In this document: positions 35,272-44,260 of the stretch, piece by piece | How positions within the stretch are numbered: the stretch's first letter is position 1 | Layout: each line of letters opens with the position of its first letter | From: CAVVFX01 sp963747535 | GTDB taxonomy: Bacteria > Acidobacteriota > Terriglobia > Bryobacterales > Bryobacteraceae | Reading direction: 5' to 3' | NCBI GenBank assembly: GCA_963747535.1 | Contig: CAVVFX010000001.1 | Location: 1-64,000, forward strand | DNA: 64,000 nt | Notes under the pieces: model-generated | Told to the model about the DNA's origin: nothing | What the model saw: only the letters and a program-made list of their open reading frames with translations | The model's database searches: none | Position numbers and translations under genes: made by a program

Positions 35272-35576
35272 GACTCCACTATGCAGCTGTCTATCGCCGT
35301 CCGCTAGAGGGGTTCACCGGAGGCTTACGGTCCTGAAACGACGGCGTTACGCCACATTATCGCTAGCTATTCCAGGCGGCCTAACGATGAAGGGCGGGCA
35401 AAACGCCGCTCTTTCTTTCCGGCCAAAAGTGGAATCTGCGAATCTGCCGGCGAAGCAGGATGAAGCAGATTACGGTTTGCAGGGTCATATTCGACTGTTG
35501 GTGTCTTAAAGACTTTCGGAGGCGTCTTCGTGACCGTGCACACCCGATACCTAAACGAGCTTCGCTTTCCGGTTCG

Positions 35577-36548
35577 TTACGCGCACGTAAAGCCCGACGG
35601 AAGCAGTTTCAGCAAACCCGCAACATAGGATTTGTCGAGGTTGTGCGCGTCCACCGGAAGCGCGAATCCAGGATCTATATTCACGTTCGTGCCCGTTTGG
35701 TCGTACAGACCGATCGGAAGCTGGGGAGGAAGACGCGGGACGACATCCCAGAAGTTGACCACGCGGTAACACGAAGGGATTAAGAGGTCGAAGAAGTGGG
35801 CGAAGTCGGCCAGCCCGGCTGCGGGTCCGGCGAATGTAATCAACTCCGGCACCAGCGAGGGCGTCAGATTCTTCGCGATATCGGGACCCGAAATCACCGC
35901 CAAAGCTCCTCCTAGGCTGTGCCCGGTGACCAACAGGTCGTCGCAGCCCGCGGTCGCGGCGCCGATTCCAGCCGCCACGCTGTTATGTAGCGCGCCGTAG
36001 ATCGACTGAAAGCCCATATGGACTTGTCCCCCGTTCGGAACATACTTGTATGGTTCGAAGAATGCGTCAAAATCCCCCACCCAATCGTCAAAAGTCTGCG
36101 TGCCGCGGAAGGCGATAAACGCGGTTTTCGTGGCCGGATTTTTGCCCATCAATCCAAAAATACCGGAGTCGTCCATCATCGCCTTCGCCACATTCGATTG
36201 ATTCGGCAGGTTTAAGATGGCCTGTCTCAGTTGCTCATCCGCTTGAATCAGGCCGGTCATCTGGAAGCCCGGGGGCAGCGTCGGCGGCGCCCCGGGGTCA
36301 TTCATTACGGCGTATGCCGCTTCAGCAAGAGGAATCATGACGCACAGCGCGAAATCGGCGCGAAAACCAGTTGGTGTCGGAGCTTTGAAGTCGAACATAG
36401 GCTGTATCAGTGTACACCCGGCTGCCATTGTCGGATTCTCTGAGGGGTGCACTCCTTCCGTTTTGTCCATCGGGAGCATGGTGTGATGCCCAAAGCGGCT
36501 TCTCCCCGCCCTCCGCGTGCTATTTGTGAAGATGGGGCTGCGCGACAT
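35577..36548 (-). CDS. Lipase, class 3 alpha/beta hydrolase
   Basis: Up to 323 residues from 36,548; a start at ATG 36,398 (MFDFKAPTP) gives a cleaner 273-residue protein. The nucleophile elbow GHSLGGALAVI, the substrate-binding KTAFIAFRGTQTFDDWVGDF, the ITFAGPAAG segment and VVNFWDVVPRLP (acid) are standard for class 3 lipases; the catalytic His is probably in VDAHNLDKSYV. No signal peptide. It lies alone downstream of the IS66 element. Confidence 0.88.
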   Translation of the reverse strand: MSRSPIFTNSTRRAGRSRFGHHTMLPMDKTEGVHPSENPTMAAGCTLIQPMFDFKAPTPTGFRADFALCVMIPLAEAAYAVMNDPGAPPTLPPGFQMTGLIQADEQLRQAILNLPNQSNVAKAMMDDSGIFGLMGKNPATKTAFIAFRGTQTFDDWVGDFDAFFEPYKYVPNGGQVHMGFQSIYGALHNSVAAGIGAATAGCDDLLVTGHSLGGALAVISGPDIAKNLTPSLVPELITFAGPAAGLADFAHFFDLLIPSCYRVVNFWDVVPRLPPQLPIGLYDQTGTNVNIDPGFALPVDAHNLDKSYVAGLLKLLPSGFTCA

Positions 36549-37072
36549 CGACGGCCTGCGGTTAGGGACGTTATTCCTTGCGACCGTTAACTCAACATAT
36601 CGGTAGCCATTCCGAGGCCATCAATCTCCTTCGCGCGGGCCCGATCCACGCGCCAGCCCGCTCTTTCCGAGTGGCGTCACTCGGCCGGAGCAGTCGGCTC
36701 GGATGCTCCGAGCAACGAGTTGGCGACTAGACTCGTGTGGATCGCTCGCGGTACGCCTTACAAGGGATTTGACGAGGACTTTACAATCATTGGTATTGTC
36801 GACGTCCAAATGTTTGCGCAAAAATGAGGAAGCGACAAGCGGATGGTCATGGGCGTTCTATTGGCCTTCAATGTCTTCCTCCGCCACAGGACTAAAGGAC
36901 AAGGCGCCGAAACGGCCTCTTGCAGAGCGGGTACGGGGTCGATTAATAGGTGCTTAACCCCAGCGATACGATCCCTGTCGGGGTCGGCGAAGGACTCGAG
37001 CACTCGCCGAGTGCTGCTGCTATCACGTCGGCTAAGACGTCCGGCTCGGCTTGCCCCGGGGGCCCGAAGGTT
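36549..37072. other. Intergenic stretch
   Basis: No gene is supported. Overlapping frames on both strands show no domain or ribosome site. An inverted CTCGAGCACTCGCCGAG-type palindrome lies at about 36,992-37,010 and might act as a terminator for the carboxylesterase gene. Confidence 0.4.
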
Positions 37073-38737
37073 CTAGCTCAGCAGGATTCTGCGCACCTCA
37101 CCCTCGGGATCGTTCACCATGCGGCATTGATTGTCGAACACCATGGTCGGGCAGCGATCCGGCTCAAATGGAGTCCAGGCCAGTCCGGGCTGACTGGGAT
37201 TTCCGGTCCGGGCGAAGTTGGCCCACGCGTTTGCCATCGTTCTCGCCAGTTTCTGCGCTTCCGGTGTGTTGCCGGTGCCCTGCTCACAGCGCTTCGTATT
37301 GTCGAAGCAGAAGGCAAGCTCGGCGGTGTGCCAGGCGCCGGCATCCTCAAGCATCGGCGATTGCCAGCTGAAGTAGTACGTAAACACGGGCGCCGTTTTT
37401 TGCTCATATTTCAGTTTCGCCATCCGGGTCACGTTGTTGCGGACCAGGAGACCACTTACGCCATAGGACAGCGTCCGAACGCTCTTTTCCGGGTGCGCCT
37501 TCTTCATGGCAGCAATCAAGGCGGCGGCCTTATCGTCGCCGAGAACTCCGGCGAGAGTCGTGTGCCATTCCTTCTCAGTCGGGTGCGAGGACATGCGATT
37601 TCCTTCCTCGCTCACCGAGCCGATCAGCATCGGAACGTTCTTCGAAATATCCGGGGCTCCCTCGAAGAATGATCGCATCGTGATGATGCGGCCATCCACC
37701 GTCGGTCCGCTGCCAACGCGCGCCGGACCGCCCATTGCGGAGCCCATTCCGAGATTCCGCTGCGCCGGTCCGTTGATCTTCGCGGCTGCAGCGTTGGCGG
37801 CTGCGTTCAGTTTGGGCCACTCCATCTTCTGCAGAGCAGCGATATCTTTCGGCCCCAGTCCGAGTTCCACCATGACCTGTCTGGCGAAGGCCTTCGACTG
37901 TTCGGCGCTTGGAGGATTGCCACCGCCACCGGACTGCGCCGACGCGCGGTGAATCAACCCGGTTGCTGAAGGCATGCCGAGCAGGCTGGTGACCTTCGAG
38001 CCGCCGCCAGACTGGCCGTAGATCATGACGCGATCGGGATCGCCGCCGAAGTTTGCGATGTTATCCCGGACCCAGCGCAGGGATGCCACCAAGTCCATCA
38101 TCCCCACATTCACTGAGTCGGCATACTGCGGGCCACCCATCTCGGATAGATCGAAAAAGCCCAGTATGTTCAACCGGTGATTGACCGACACCTGGACGAC
38201 GTCGTGATGGCGCGCCATCTGGGCGCCGTCGTGCGAGGCCAACTCGTAGGACGATCCGAAAGTGTACCCGCCGCCATGGAAGTAGACCATCACGGCGCGT
38301 TTTCCGGTGAGGCTGGGCGTCCAGACATTCAGCTTGAGCATGTCTTCGCCCAGGTAGCCGTCGTCCCACTGTTGGAGGAACGACTGCTCGAGTACCCAGT
38401 CGTGCAGGCGTTGTGGGCAATTGGGCCCGTAGATCAGCGCCGGGTACTCGCCATCCCACGATTTGGGGGGCTTCGCCGGGAGCCAGCGGTTCTCGCCGCC
38501 GGTGTCGTGTCCATAGGGAATCCCTTTAAACGTAAAGACTCCGTCAGAAACATAGCCGCGAACCTTGCCGTACTGGGTTTTCGCAACAGCCGAACGCGGC
38601 GTGCTGGCGGCTCCGCCCGCGGCGGTCTGTGGTTGGGTCTTCGCCCACCCCGCAGCGCCCAGACCTGCCGCCGCAGGGACGAGCAGCGCTTGCCGCCGGT
38701 TGAGCCTTGCGCGATTGCCGGAATCCGATTGAGACAT
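37073..38737 (-). CDS. Tat-exported type-B carboxylesterase
   Basis: 554 residues. A twin-arginine-like leader (LNRRQALLVPAAAGLGAAGW) precedes the carboxylesterase fold: YGKVRGYVSDGVFTFKGIPYG, oxyanion region YFHGGGYTFGSS, and nucleophile GQSGGGSKV. The catalytic Glu is probably in GSVSEEGNR and His in AWHTAELAFCF. Full family length. It probably hydrolyses esters outside the cytoplasm; the substrate is unknown. It is followed by a broken esterase on the same strand. Confidence 0.92.
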   Translation of the reverse strand: MSQSDSGNRARLNRRQALLVPAAAGLGAAGWAKTQPQTAAGGAASTPRSAVAKTQYGKVRGYVSDGVFTFKGIPYGHDTGGENRWLPAKPPKSWDGEYPALIYGPNCPQRLHDWVLEQSFLQQWDDGYLGEDMLKLNVWTPSLTGKRAVMVYFHGGGYTFGSSYELASHDGAQMARHHDVVQVSVNHRLNILGFFDLSEMGGPQYADSVNVGMMDLVASLRWVRDNIANFGGDPDRVMIYGQSGGGSKVTSLLGMPSATGLIHRASAQSGGGGNPPSAEQSKAFARQVMVELGLGPKDIAALQKMEWPKLNAAANAAAAKINGPAQRNLGMGSAMGGPARVGSGPTVDGRIITMRSFFEGAPDISKNVPMLIGSVSEEGNRMSSHPTEKEWHTTLAGVLGDDKAAALIAAMKKAHPEKSVRTLSYGVSGLLVRNNVTRMAKLKYEQKTAPVFTYYFSWQSPMLEDAGAWHTAELAFCFDNTKRCEQGTGNTPEAQKLARTMANAWANFARTGNPSQPGLAWTPFEPDRCPTMVFDNQCRMVNDPEGEVRRILLS

Positions 38738-38776
38738 CTGTGCTCCTTTTCGTTGCCCTTGTGTACTGCTTCCAAA

Positions 38777-39434
38777 CTAGATTGATGGTGGCTGGCGGGC
38801 GCGATCGCAAGTGGATTCGCCGCCGGCGTCCACTATTTGCGTTGCGCGGTGATCTCTTTTTGACCCGCCAGCTGGAACAGCCGTGGTGCGAAATCCCTCC
38901 AGGTTGCGGCGCCAGGTCTGCCATTCGTGGTCGGTACCGGGCGACTCGGAATACACGTGCTCGATCTTCGCGGCCTCGAGGGAAGTGTGCAGTTTCTTGA
39001 TTCCCTGCTTCATGCGATCGGGCTCGTTCGTCCCCACACCAATCCACAGCAGATGAACGCGTTTCGCAAACGAGGCAGGATCAGCCATCGCCCCGTTGAA
39101 GGCAGTTTTCGTGTCCAGCGTGTCGCTGCCGGCAGTGAAGACGTTGGCGGCACCGCTGAATCCGCCAATGTAGGAGAAGAGATCGAGATGATTGAAAGTC
39201 ACATGGAAGGTCTGCATACCTCCCATCGACAAACCCGCCATGGCCCGATGGTCGCGATCGGTCAGCGTGCGGAACGTGGAGTCGATGAACGGGATCAGAG
39301 CCTGCGTCATGTCGTCTTCAAAAGCGGACAACATCGAGGACATTCGACGGAGCGGGTTTAAAGTCGCCGATGTCCTGGGCCACGCAAAAGCGTGACGATG
39401 CGAGCATTAGGATCGCGAATGCATTCAGTCGCAT
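38777..39434 (-). pseudogene. Secreted esterase with internal deletion
   Basis: ATG 39,434, preceded by TGGAG, opens a signal peptide (MRLNAFAILMLASSRFCVAQ) and GDFKPAPSNVLD, then stops. A different frame from 39,343 gives the C-terminal half of an EstD/Fes-type esterase: MTQALIPFIDSTFRTLTDRD, AGLSMGGMQTF (nucleophile), PGTDHEWQTWRRNL (His). The CBM-like and first half of the catalytic domain, roughly 150 or more residues, are missing at the join. So it is a deletion plus frame change of one gene. Confidence 0.8.
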
Positions 39435-39578
39435 TTCATCTCCATTGAATCTGTGCAAGCGGTTTCGATGTCTGGACTCGAAGCCTTACATGGCAGACAG
39501 TCTATCAACTGCGGAGCCAATGTAAGCGCCCGGCAAAATCCTGACGGGCACCGCCACGGAAATTGGTTCCTCGTCAGG

Positions 39579-39760
39579 CTGCGCGAATCTCGACGACGGC
39601 CACTGTATACGCATCCAATTCCACCGTGAATTCTCTGGTGTAGTTGAACGGCCGGCTGACCGGAGCGATGGCATCCGGACGCTCGAGTCAGACGATAGAG
39701 ATGTTGTTGTTCATGGGAGCGGGTTTGGGAATAACAAACGAGACTTCGTCCGCATCGTCG
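39579..39760 (-). pseudogene. Possible glycosidase C-terminal remnant
   Basis: The minus strand reads DADEVSFVIPKPAPMNNNIS, a TGA, then LERPDAIAPVSRPFNYTREF and TVELDAYTVAVVEIRAA before a stop. A beta-sandwich ending of this type (EFTVELDAYTV) closes many alpha-L-arabinofuranosidases. Only the tail remains and it contains a stop. Confidence 0.35.
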
Positions 39761-39840
39761 GCTTAAGTGGCCAATCCTCATGCCCGCGCGGCGTTTACCT
39801 GTTTAGAATGTCGCGCGTGCAGAGATTGGACCACTTAAGC

Positions 39841-39925
39841 GCAAAATAACCGACCAAACCGCTTGATTTTTAAGCGCTTACGCTGAAAATCAAGGCCAAG
39901 CGGATTTGGCCGGTTATTTTCGGCC
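39841..39925. repeat. Long imperfect inverted repeat
   Basis: AAAATAACCGACCAAACCGC is mirrored by GCGGATTTGGCCGGTTATTT, with a middle that includes AAGCGC and a second ATTTT pair. The two arms of about 30 bases can form a stable hairpin. It could be a terminator for the TIR-WD40 gene or a small mobile palindrome. Confidence 0.7.
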
Positions 39926-40214
39926 ACTCGTACAAAGTTTCGGATCGATCCCGATGCTTCAATAGTCTGGCAAAACGGCGATAAGGGAAGCTGACCCACA
40001 ATGCCGAAAGAGCCAGTTAAGGAGCAATATCGCCGTGTATTTTGAGTTGCTCTTCAGCCCGACACGATTCGACCCGTCTTTAACTAGCGGTTGCTGGTGA
40101 GAAGGGGATTTCGGGACAGTTATCCATCGCTCAGTCTCAACGCTTGGTGCAACGGGTTCGGATTCCAGAGCACGCGCCCCCGCACCAAACACACTCTCCT
40201 TGTGAAAAGCTGCG

Positions 40215-41570
40215 TCATTTTGATCTTTCTGGCGCCTTTGTAGGGGGCGTCCACTTCCATAGTCTAATTGTCCTGTCCTCCCCTGCGGATGCTATCAGGT
40301 GCCCATTCGGCGAAAACATCGCGCTAAACACGCGCTTCTCATGCCCCTTCAAGACGCGGATTGATCTTCCGTTACTCACGTCCCAGATTCTCACCGTCCC
40401 ATCAAAACACGCTCCCGCCAGAAATTTACCGTCCGGACTAAAGGCAACCGAGTTGACTTGCGACTTAGCCTTGAAACACGTTTGGGTCGTCCCGTCTCTC
40501 AGGTCCCATATCCGCGCCGTGTGGTCGTGACCGGCAGATGCCAATTGTTTGCCGTCGCGACTGAAAACAACGCAAGTGACAACATCTGAGTGACCGAGCA
40601 GTGTATCAACGTTCTTGCCGGAGTCGGCATTCCACAACTTAATGGTGGAGTCCGCCCCGCCTGACGCGAGGTTCTTGCCAACAGGGCTAAACGCGACCGA
40701 CATAACCGCCGCGGAGTGCCCCTGCAAAACAAATCGAGCATGGCCGGTTCTAACGTCCCAAAGCCGGACTGTGGCGTCGTCGCTTCCGGTCGCAAGGCGA
40801 CGACCGTTCGGAGCGAATGCAGCCGAGTGAACCCAATGCGTGTGACCGCGTAAGGTCGTGGCCACCCGACCAGATTCAATATCCCAAATCTTAGCCGTGC
40901 GATCACGGCTCCCGGACGCAAGCAACATCCCGTCGGGGCTGAACGCGACCCAAAAAACCATGTCCGTATGGCCCTCGAAAGTCCTAGCGAGACAGCGTTC
41001 AGCAACATGCCACAATTTAACAAGGCGATCGTAACTTGCTGACGCCAAATGCGTACCGCGCGCGTTAAATGGCGCCGCGTAAACTCGCTCCAGGTGCCCG
41101 ACTAATATTCGAGTCTTGTCAGCCGTTGTCTTCGAACCATTTGTTGTCACCTGTGACGAATCGGTTATTGATGCGATCCGCTGCCGAAGAAATTGCAGCA
41201 AGCGCTCAAATCCATTCTTTTCAAAAAACTTGACCCCTTGAAGAGGTCCAAGATTTTCTGGAAGGGTGCACTCCTCGAGGAGCAAAGGTATGATAAATTT
41301 TGTGCCTCGCGGCTTCTTCTTAGCCACTTCGAAGGCGAAGTCGATCTCCTTTTGCACGTACACTTTTCTTGCCGAGTTCCGCGAAACGCACACAACCACA
41401 GCGGCACTCGTTCGAATTGCCTCGCCAATTTCAAAATCCCACTCTTCTCCAGGGTTCAGTGCTCTCGCGTCCAGCCATGGTGATACCCCATTGTTTTTCA
41501 GAAGATTGTAAAGCCTTTTGACACGCCGTCTGTCTTCGCTCGCGTAACAAAGGAATACTCTTGCAGTCAT
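40215..41570 (-). CDS. TIR domain protein with seven WD40 repeats
   Basis: 451 residues. The TIR domain (about 1-130) begins ARVFLCYASEDRRRVKRLYN and keeps Glu75 in VYVQKEIDFAF, the residue used by NAD-cleaving TIR enzymes. A short linker leads to seven WD40 repeats (about 155-447), each with the GH...FSPDG..LASG..D.T...WD pattern, which should close a beta-propeller. TIR enzymes fused to sensor domains often work in anti-phage defence; for this architecture that is inference. It stands alone. Confidence 0.9.
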   Translation of the reverse strand: MTARVFLCYASEDRRRVKRLYNLLKNNGVSPWLDARALNPGEEWDFEIGEAIRTSAAVVVCVSRNSARKVYVQKEIDFAFEVAKKKPRGTKFIIPLLLEECTLPENLGPLQGVKFFEKNGFERLLQFLRQRIASITDSSQVTTNGSKTTADKTRILVGHLERVYAAPFNARGTHLASASYDRLVKLWHVAERCLARTFEGHTDMVFWVAFSPDGMLLASGSRDRTAKIWDIESGRVATTLRGHTHWVHSAAFAPNGRRLATGSDDATVRLWDVRTGHARFVLQGHSAAVMSVAFSPVGKNLASGGADSTIKLWNADSGKNVDTLLGHSDVVTCVVFSRDGKQLASAGHDHTARIWDLRDGTTQTCFKAKSQVNSVAFSPDGKFLAGACFDGTVRIWDVSNGRSIRVLKGHEKRVFSAMFSPNGHLIASAGEDRTIRLWKWTPPTKAPERSK

Positions 41571-41868
41571 TGTTGCTGGATACTCGCAGATAGTCTATCA
41601 ATTCCGCAATAGGGGGTGAAGGATCACCTCGAATTTGCGTTGTTCCGCGATCAAGAGGGTATGACACGGGGTCGATTCCTGTGAATGTCAATCGGCGTCA
41701 ACGACATCGAGTGGCTTGGTGGCAAGAAGATGCTACGGTTTATTGGGTAGGGGCGGGACCGTTTTTGAAACCCCTCTCTGCCTTCCGGATTCCTGGCGAG
41801 AACAGCCCTTCCATCCAAACTATGGTAAAAATATACCTGCTGCGTCCAGACTGTGGTAGAGTAGCGCC

Positions 41869-42714
41869 ATGGGTTTCCAATGGGTACCGCACTTGTGGCA
41901 TGTGCTGTGGCGGGCTTTCCTGTTGCTATGGTCATGGAGCGGGTTGGGATGGGCGGCAGTTCTTGTATCAGTTCTCCTCTTGGGAAGAAAGATTTCTCGC
42001 AACACCAAGGTTCTATATCAAAGCAGATATTCGCGGGTATCTTCGAGGGCTGTCTTGGACGTAGCCACCCGCTCTCTTTTAGCCGCGTTTGAAAGTCGCG
42101 ATACTAAAATCGCCGCTTGTTCATGGGCCGCCCTTTTTGTGATTGCCATTGGCCGCGTTATTTGGAGCGACTACTCGGGTCTCAGCGTATCCGCCAAGCA
42201 TGAGAATGCATCGCATGAAGGTTTACAAATTCTCGCCAGTGCACTCCATGACACCTTGCGAGAACGGGATGGTGCGGTGCGTGAGGCTGCCACATTAAGG
42301 GAGGGGAACAAGCCGACCAAGCGCGACACACTGATGCAGGCGTCCACTGACTCTCCCTTGAGGGCCAGGGTGCTTGGTCTCTCAAAACACATCCTCCAGT
42401 TCGCCTTCGACAAGGCGAAGGAAGAGCCTGGCCCCCTGCAGGTAAAACCAAATGCGACACTGGCTCAACAAATGGAAGATGCCGAGGCACGCCGACAGGC
42501 GTTTCTAAGGTTTTCCAACGAGACGCAACGGCAGTACTCTGTGGCATTTGATGGCGAGGTGGCCTCAGTGTTCAGTGCAATGGAACTGGAAGGAATCGTT
42601 ATCGATAAAGCAAATGATGCATATTCTTGCTATGGTTCATTTGCCGCAAGTACCATTGACGGAATTCGGAGATGTGGGCAGATACTTAGGATCTATGCTG
42701 ATAAACTCAAATAG
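41869..42714 (+). CDS. Membrane passenger protein of the IS1595 element
   Basis: 281 residues from ATG 41,869, only 45 bases inside the left end of the element. Two membrane segments (about 13-38 and 84-100) are followed by a charged helical cytoplasmic part (KHILQFAFDKAKEEPGPLQV, AEARRQAFLRFSNETQRQYS). I recognise no family. It is oriented rightward, opposite to the transposase, and is inside the terminal repeats, so it moves with the element. Passenger genes are known in this IS family. Confidence 0.75.
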   Translation: MGFQWVPHLWHVLWRAFLLLWSWSGLGWAAVLVSVLLLGRKISRNTKVLYQSRYSRVSSRAVLDVATRSLLAAFESRDTKIAACSWAALFVIAIGRVIWSDYSGLSVSAKHENASHEGLQILASALHDTLRERDGAVREAATLREGNKPTKRDTLMQASTDSPLRARVLGLSKHILQFAFDKAKEEPGPLQVKPNATLAQQMEDAEARRQAFLRFSNETQRQYSVAFDGEVASVFSAMELEGIVIDKANDAYSCYGSFAASTIDGIRRCGQILRIYADKLK

Positions 42715-42725
42715 GGAGCAACGTA

Positions 42726-42932
42726 GTGGAAGAGAACGTGTTGCCGGACTGCCACGAAGGGCCGGAGGCATACGAGCGTTTCGACGCAACGATGGGAATC
42801 TTACTGACAGTCCCGAAGTCCCTCATCGTTCGACGTCAAAAGGCTTATCGGAAAAAGGTGGATGCCAATCCGAACCGGCGCGGACCCAAGCGCAAAAACG
42901 AGATCCAAGACCTGACGAAGTTCGACAACTAA
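42726..42932 (+). CDS. Small companion protein of ISXO2-type transposase
   Basis: 68 residues. EGPEAYERFDATMGILLTVP and NPNRRGPKRKNE are the recurring features of small proteins found next to ISXO2-like transposases. It converges with the transposase gene and overlaps its stop by 4 bases. Role unknown. Confidence 0.75.
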   Translation: MEENVLPDCHEGPEAYERFDATMGILLTVPKSLIVRRQKAYRKKVDANPNRRGPKRKNEIQDLTKFDN

Positions 42933-44151
42933 AAATCGTCATCTTCCTCAATCTTGCCAATCAGTTCTTTGTAGGTAAGCCGCTTGCCCACGATCTGAGA
43001 CACGGCCAAATCGAAACGTTGGGCATCGTTCATATCTTGCCGGTTGTTGTACCGGAATGCCTGTTCGTCGATGTACCGGAACAAATGGAATGGTTCCACG
43101 CTCACATAGGTTCCGTGCAGTCCGCGTTTCAGGAGACTCCAGAAATTCTCCAGCCCGTTCGTGTGAATATTACCATTAACGTATTCGACCGCGTGGTCAA
43201 CCACTTCATGCTGAAATTCTTCAAGTCCATCGTACGATTTCAGCGCGTCGCTATAGACAGCCGATCCGGCTTCGACATTGTCACGCACGAGGGCCTGAAG
43301 TTCAGGTTTGCGGCGAGTGTGACAGACTTGCGCGCGAACTTTACCGCCGCGTTCAAGGACAGCGGCAACAATGGCTTTCCCTTCAGGACCACGCCCCGTG
43401 ATCTTTTCGGCCTTCTTGTCCTTGTGCATAAAACGGGCCTTGCCGCCGATGAAGGTTTCGTCAACCTCGACTTGTCCAGAGAGTTTCCCCCCAGGTGGGT
43501 ATTTACTTCACTCCGGTGGCCACAATACATTGTGGTTGCTGGCGAATTGAGGCCGCTCGACCGTGTCCGGAGACCGTGTCCGCCGTGCACGCTGGAGGCG
43601 CTAGGCGGCCGCTCGACGACAGCGGCAGCAGTTGCGGGTGCGTGCCGCCGGCCGCGGCGTGATGAGGCCGTACCGGTCGCCACTACGCGTTCCAGAGGCT
43701 GGCGACCGGCGGCAGCGACCACAACCCATGGTGGCTACCGGAGTCAAGTGAATACCCACCTCCCCCCATTCTTACCTTGAAGCGCCAACCGTGCACGCTG
43801 CAACATAAACCACGCCGTCTTTTGAGTGACGCCAAGGGCGCGGTGAATCTCCCACGACGAGACTCCGTTCTTGCAGTTTGTGACGAGCCAGACACACGGC
43901 AGCCACTTCTCAAGGCCGAGCGGAGAGTCTTCCAGTATCGTCCCTGTCTTGATAGAAAACTGTCGTTTGGCATGATGGCTACTGCACTGCCAGCGATGCG
44001 CCTTGGCTTGATAACTCACCTTCGTGCTCCCACAAGTTGGGCACGCCACGCCGTTGGGCCAGCGCTTCGCAACCATGTAGGTAACGCAGTTATCGGGATT
44101 GGAAAAGTAGGCGATAGCCTCTCTCAAAGTCGCCGGGGTATTGGCTTCCAT
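42929..44151 (-). pseudogene. ISXO2-like transposase interrupted by a MITE
   Basis: N-terminal part from ATG 44,151: zinc ribbon (CPTCGSTKVSYQAKAHRWQC) and HTH (SSWEIHRALGVTQKTAWFML). C-terminal part to 42,929: VEVDETFIGGKARFMH (first Asp), AVYSDALKSYDG (second Asp), HTNGLENFWSLLKR (third site). Removing 43,494-43,768 joins KNGG to KLSGQVEVDETF in frame with no change, so the MITE is the only lesion and it arrived after the IS. Confidence 0.93.
43494..43760. mobile_element. MITE copy 2 (267 bp)
   Basis: Same sequence and length as 27,151-27,417, same orientation in the window. Flanked by the 8-bp duplication TCCCCCCA (43,486-43,493; 43,761-43,768). Inserted in the transposase gene. Confidence 0.92.
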
Positions 44152-44260
44152 GAATCAATTGTATCGAAAAACAGTGGACGCGTCAAGTATATTTTTACCC
44201 AAACTATTGCCTGAAGCGAGCCCTCTTGGGACAGCGGGCGTTAACACTAGATATCGCTAG

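Larger units (their letters stand above)
29550..35328 (-). mobile_element. IS66-family element, interrupted by a recombinase element
   Basis: Left end GTAAGCAACCGGTGAACACC and right end (reverse complement) GTAAGCCTCCGGTGAACCCC form terminal inverted repeats typical of IS66. Both sides carry the 8-bp duplication GGTCCTGA (29,542-29,549 and 35,329-35,336). It holds tnpA, tnpB and tnpC reading leftward, with tnpB split by 3,363 bases. Without that insert the element is 2,416 bases, normal for the family. Confidence 0.95.
39435..40214. other. Intergenic stretch with a gene remnant and an inverted repeat
   Basis: Only the arabinosidase-like tail (39,579-39,760) and the inverted repeat (39,841-39,925) are recognisable. 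The rest shows nothing. Confidence 0.5.
41824..44199. mobile_element. IS1595-family (ISXO2-like) element with passenger gene
   Basis: Left end GGTAAAAATATACCTGCTGC and right end (reverse complement) GGTAAAAATATACTTGACGC, both continuing GTCCA, are inverted repeats of about 22 bases. The flanks carry the 8-bp duplication CAAACTAT (41,816-41,823; 44,200-44,207). Contents: a 281-residue membrane protein, a 68-residue companion and the transposase, the last broken by a MITE. 2,376 bases in all, 2,101 without the MITE and its extra target copy. Confidence 0.93.

Noticed and set aside
42548..43780. Rightward 410-residue frame
   Set aside because: Overlaps the end of the passenger gene, the companion gene, the antisense of the transposase and the MITE; no consistent content.
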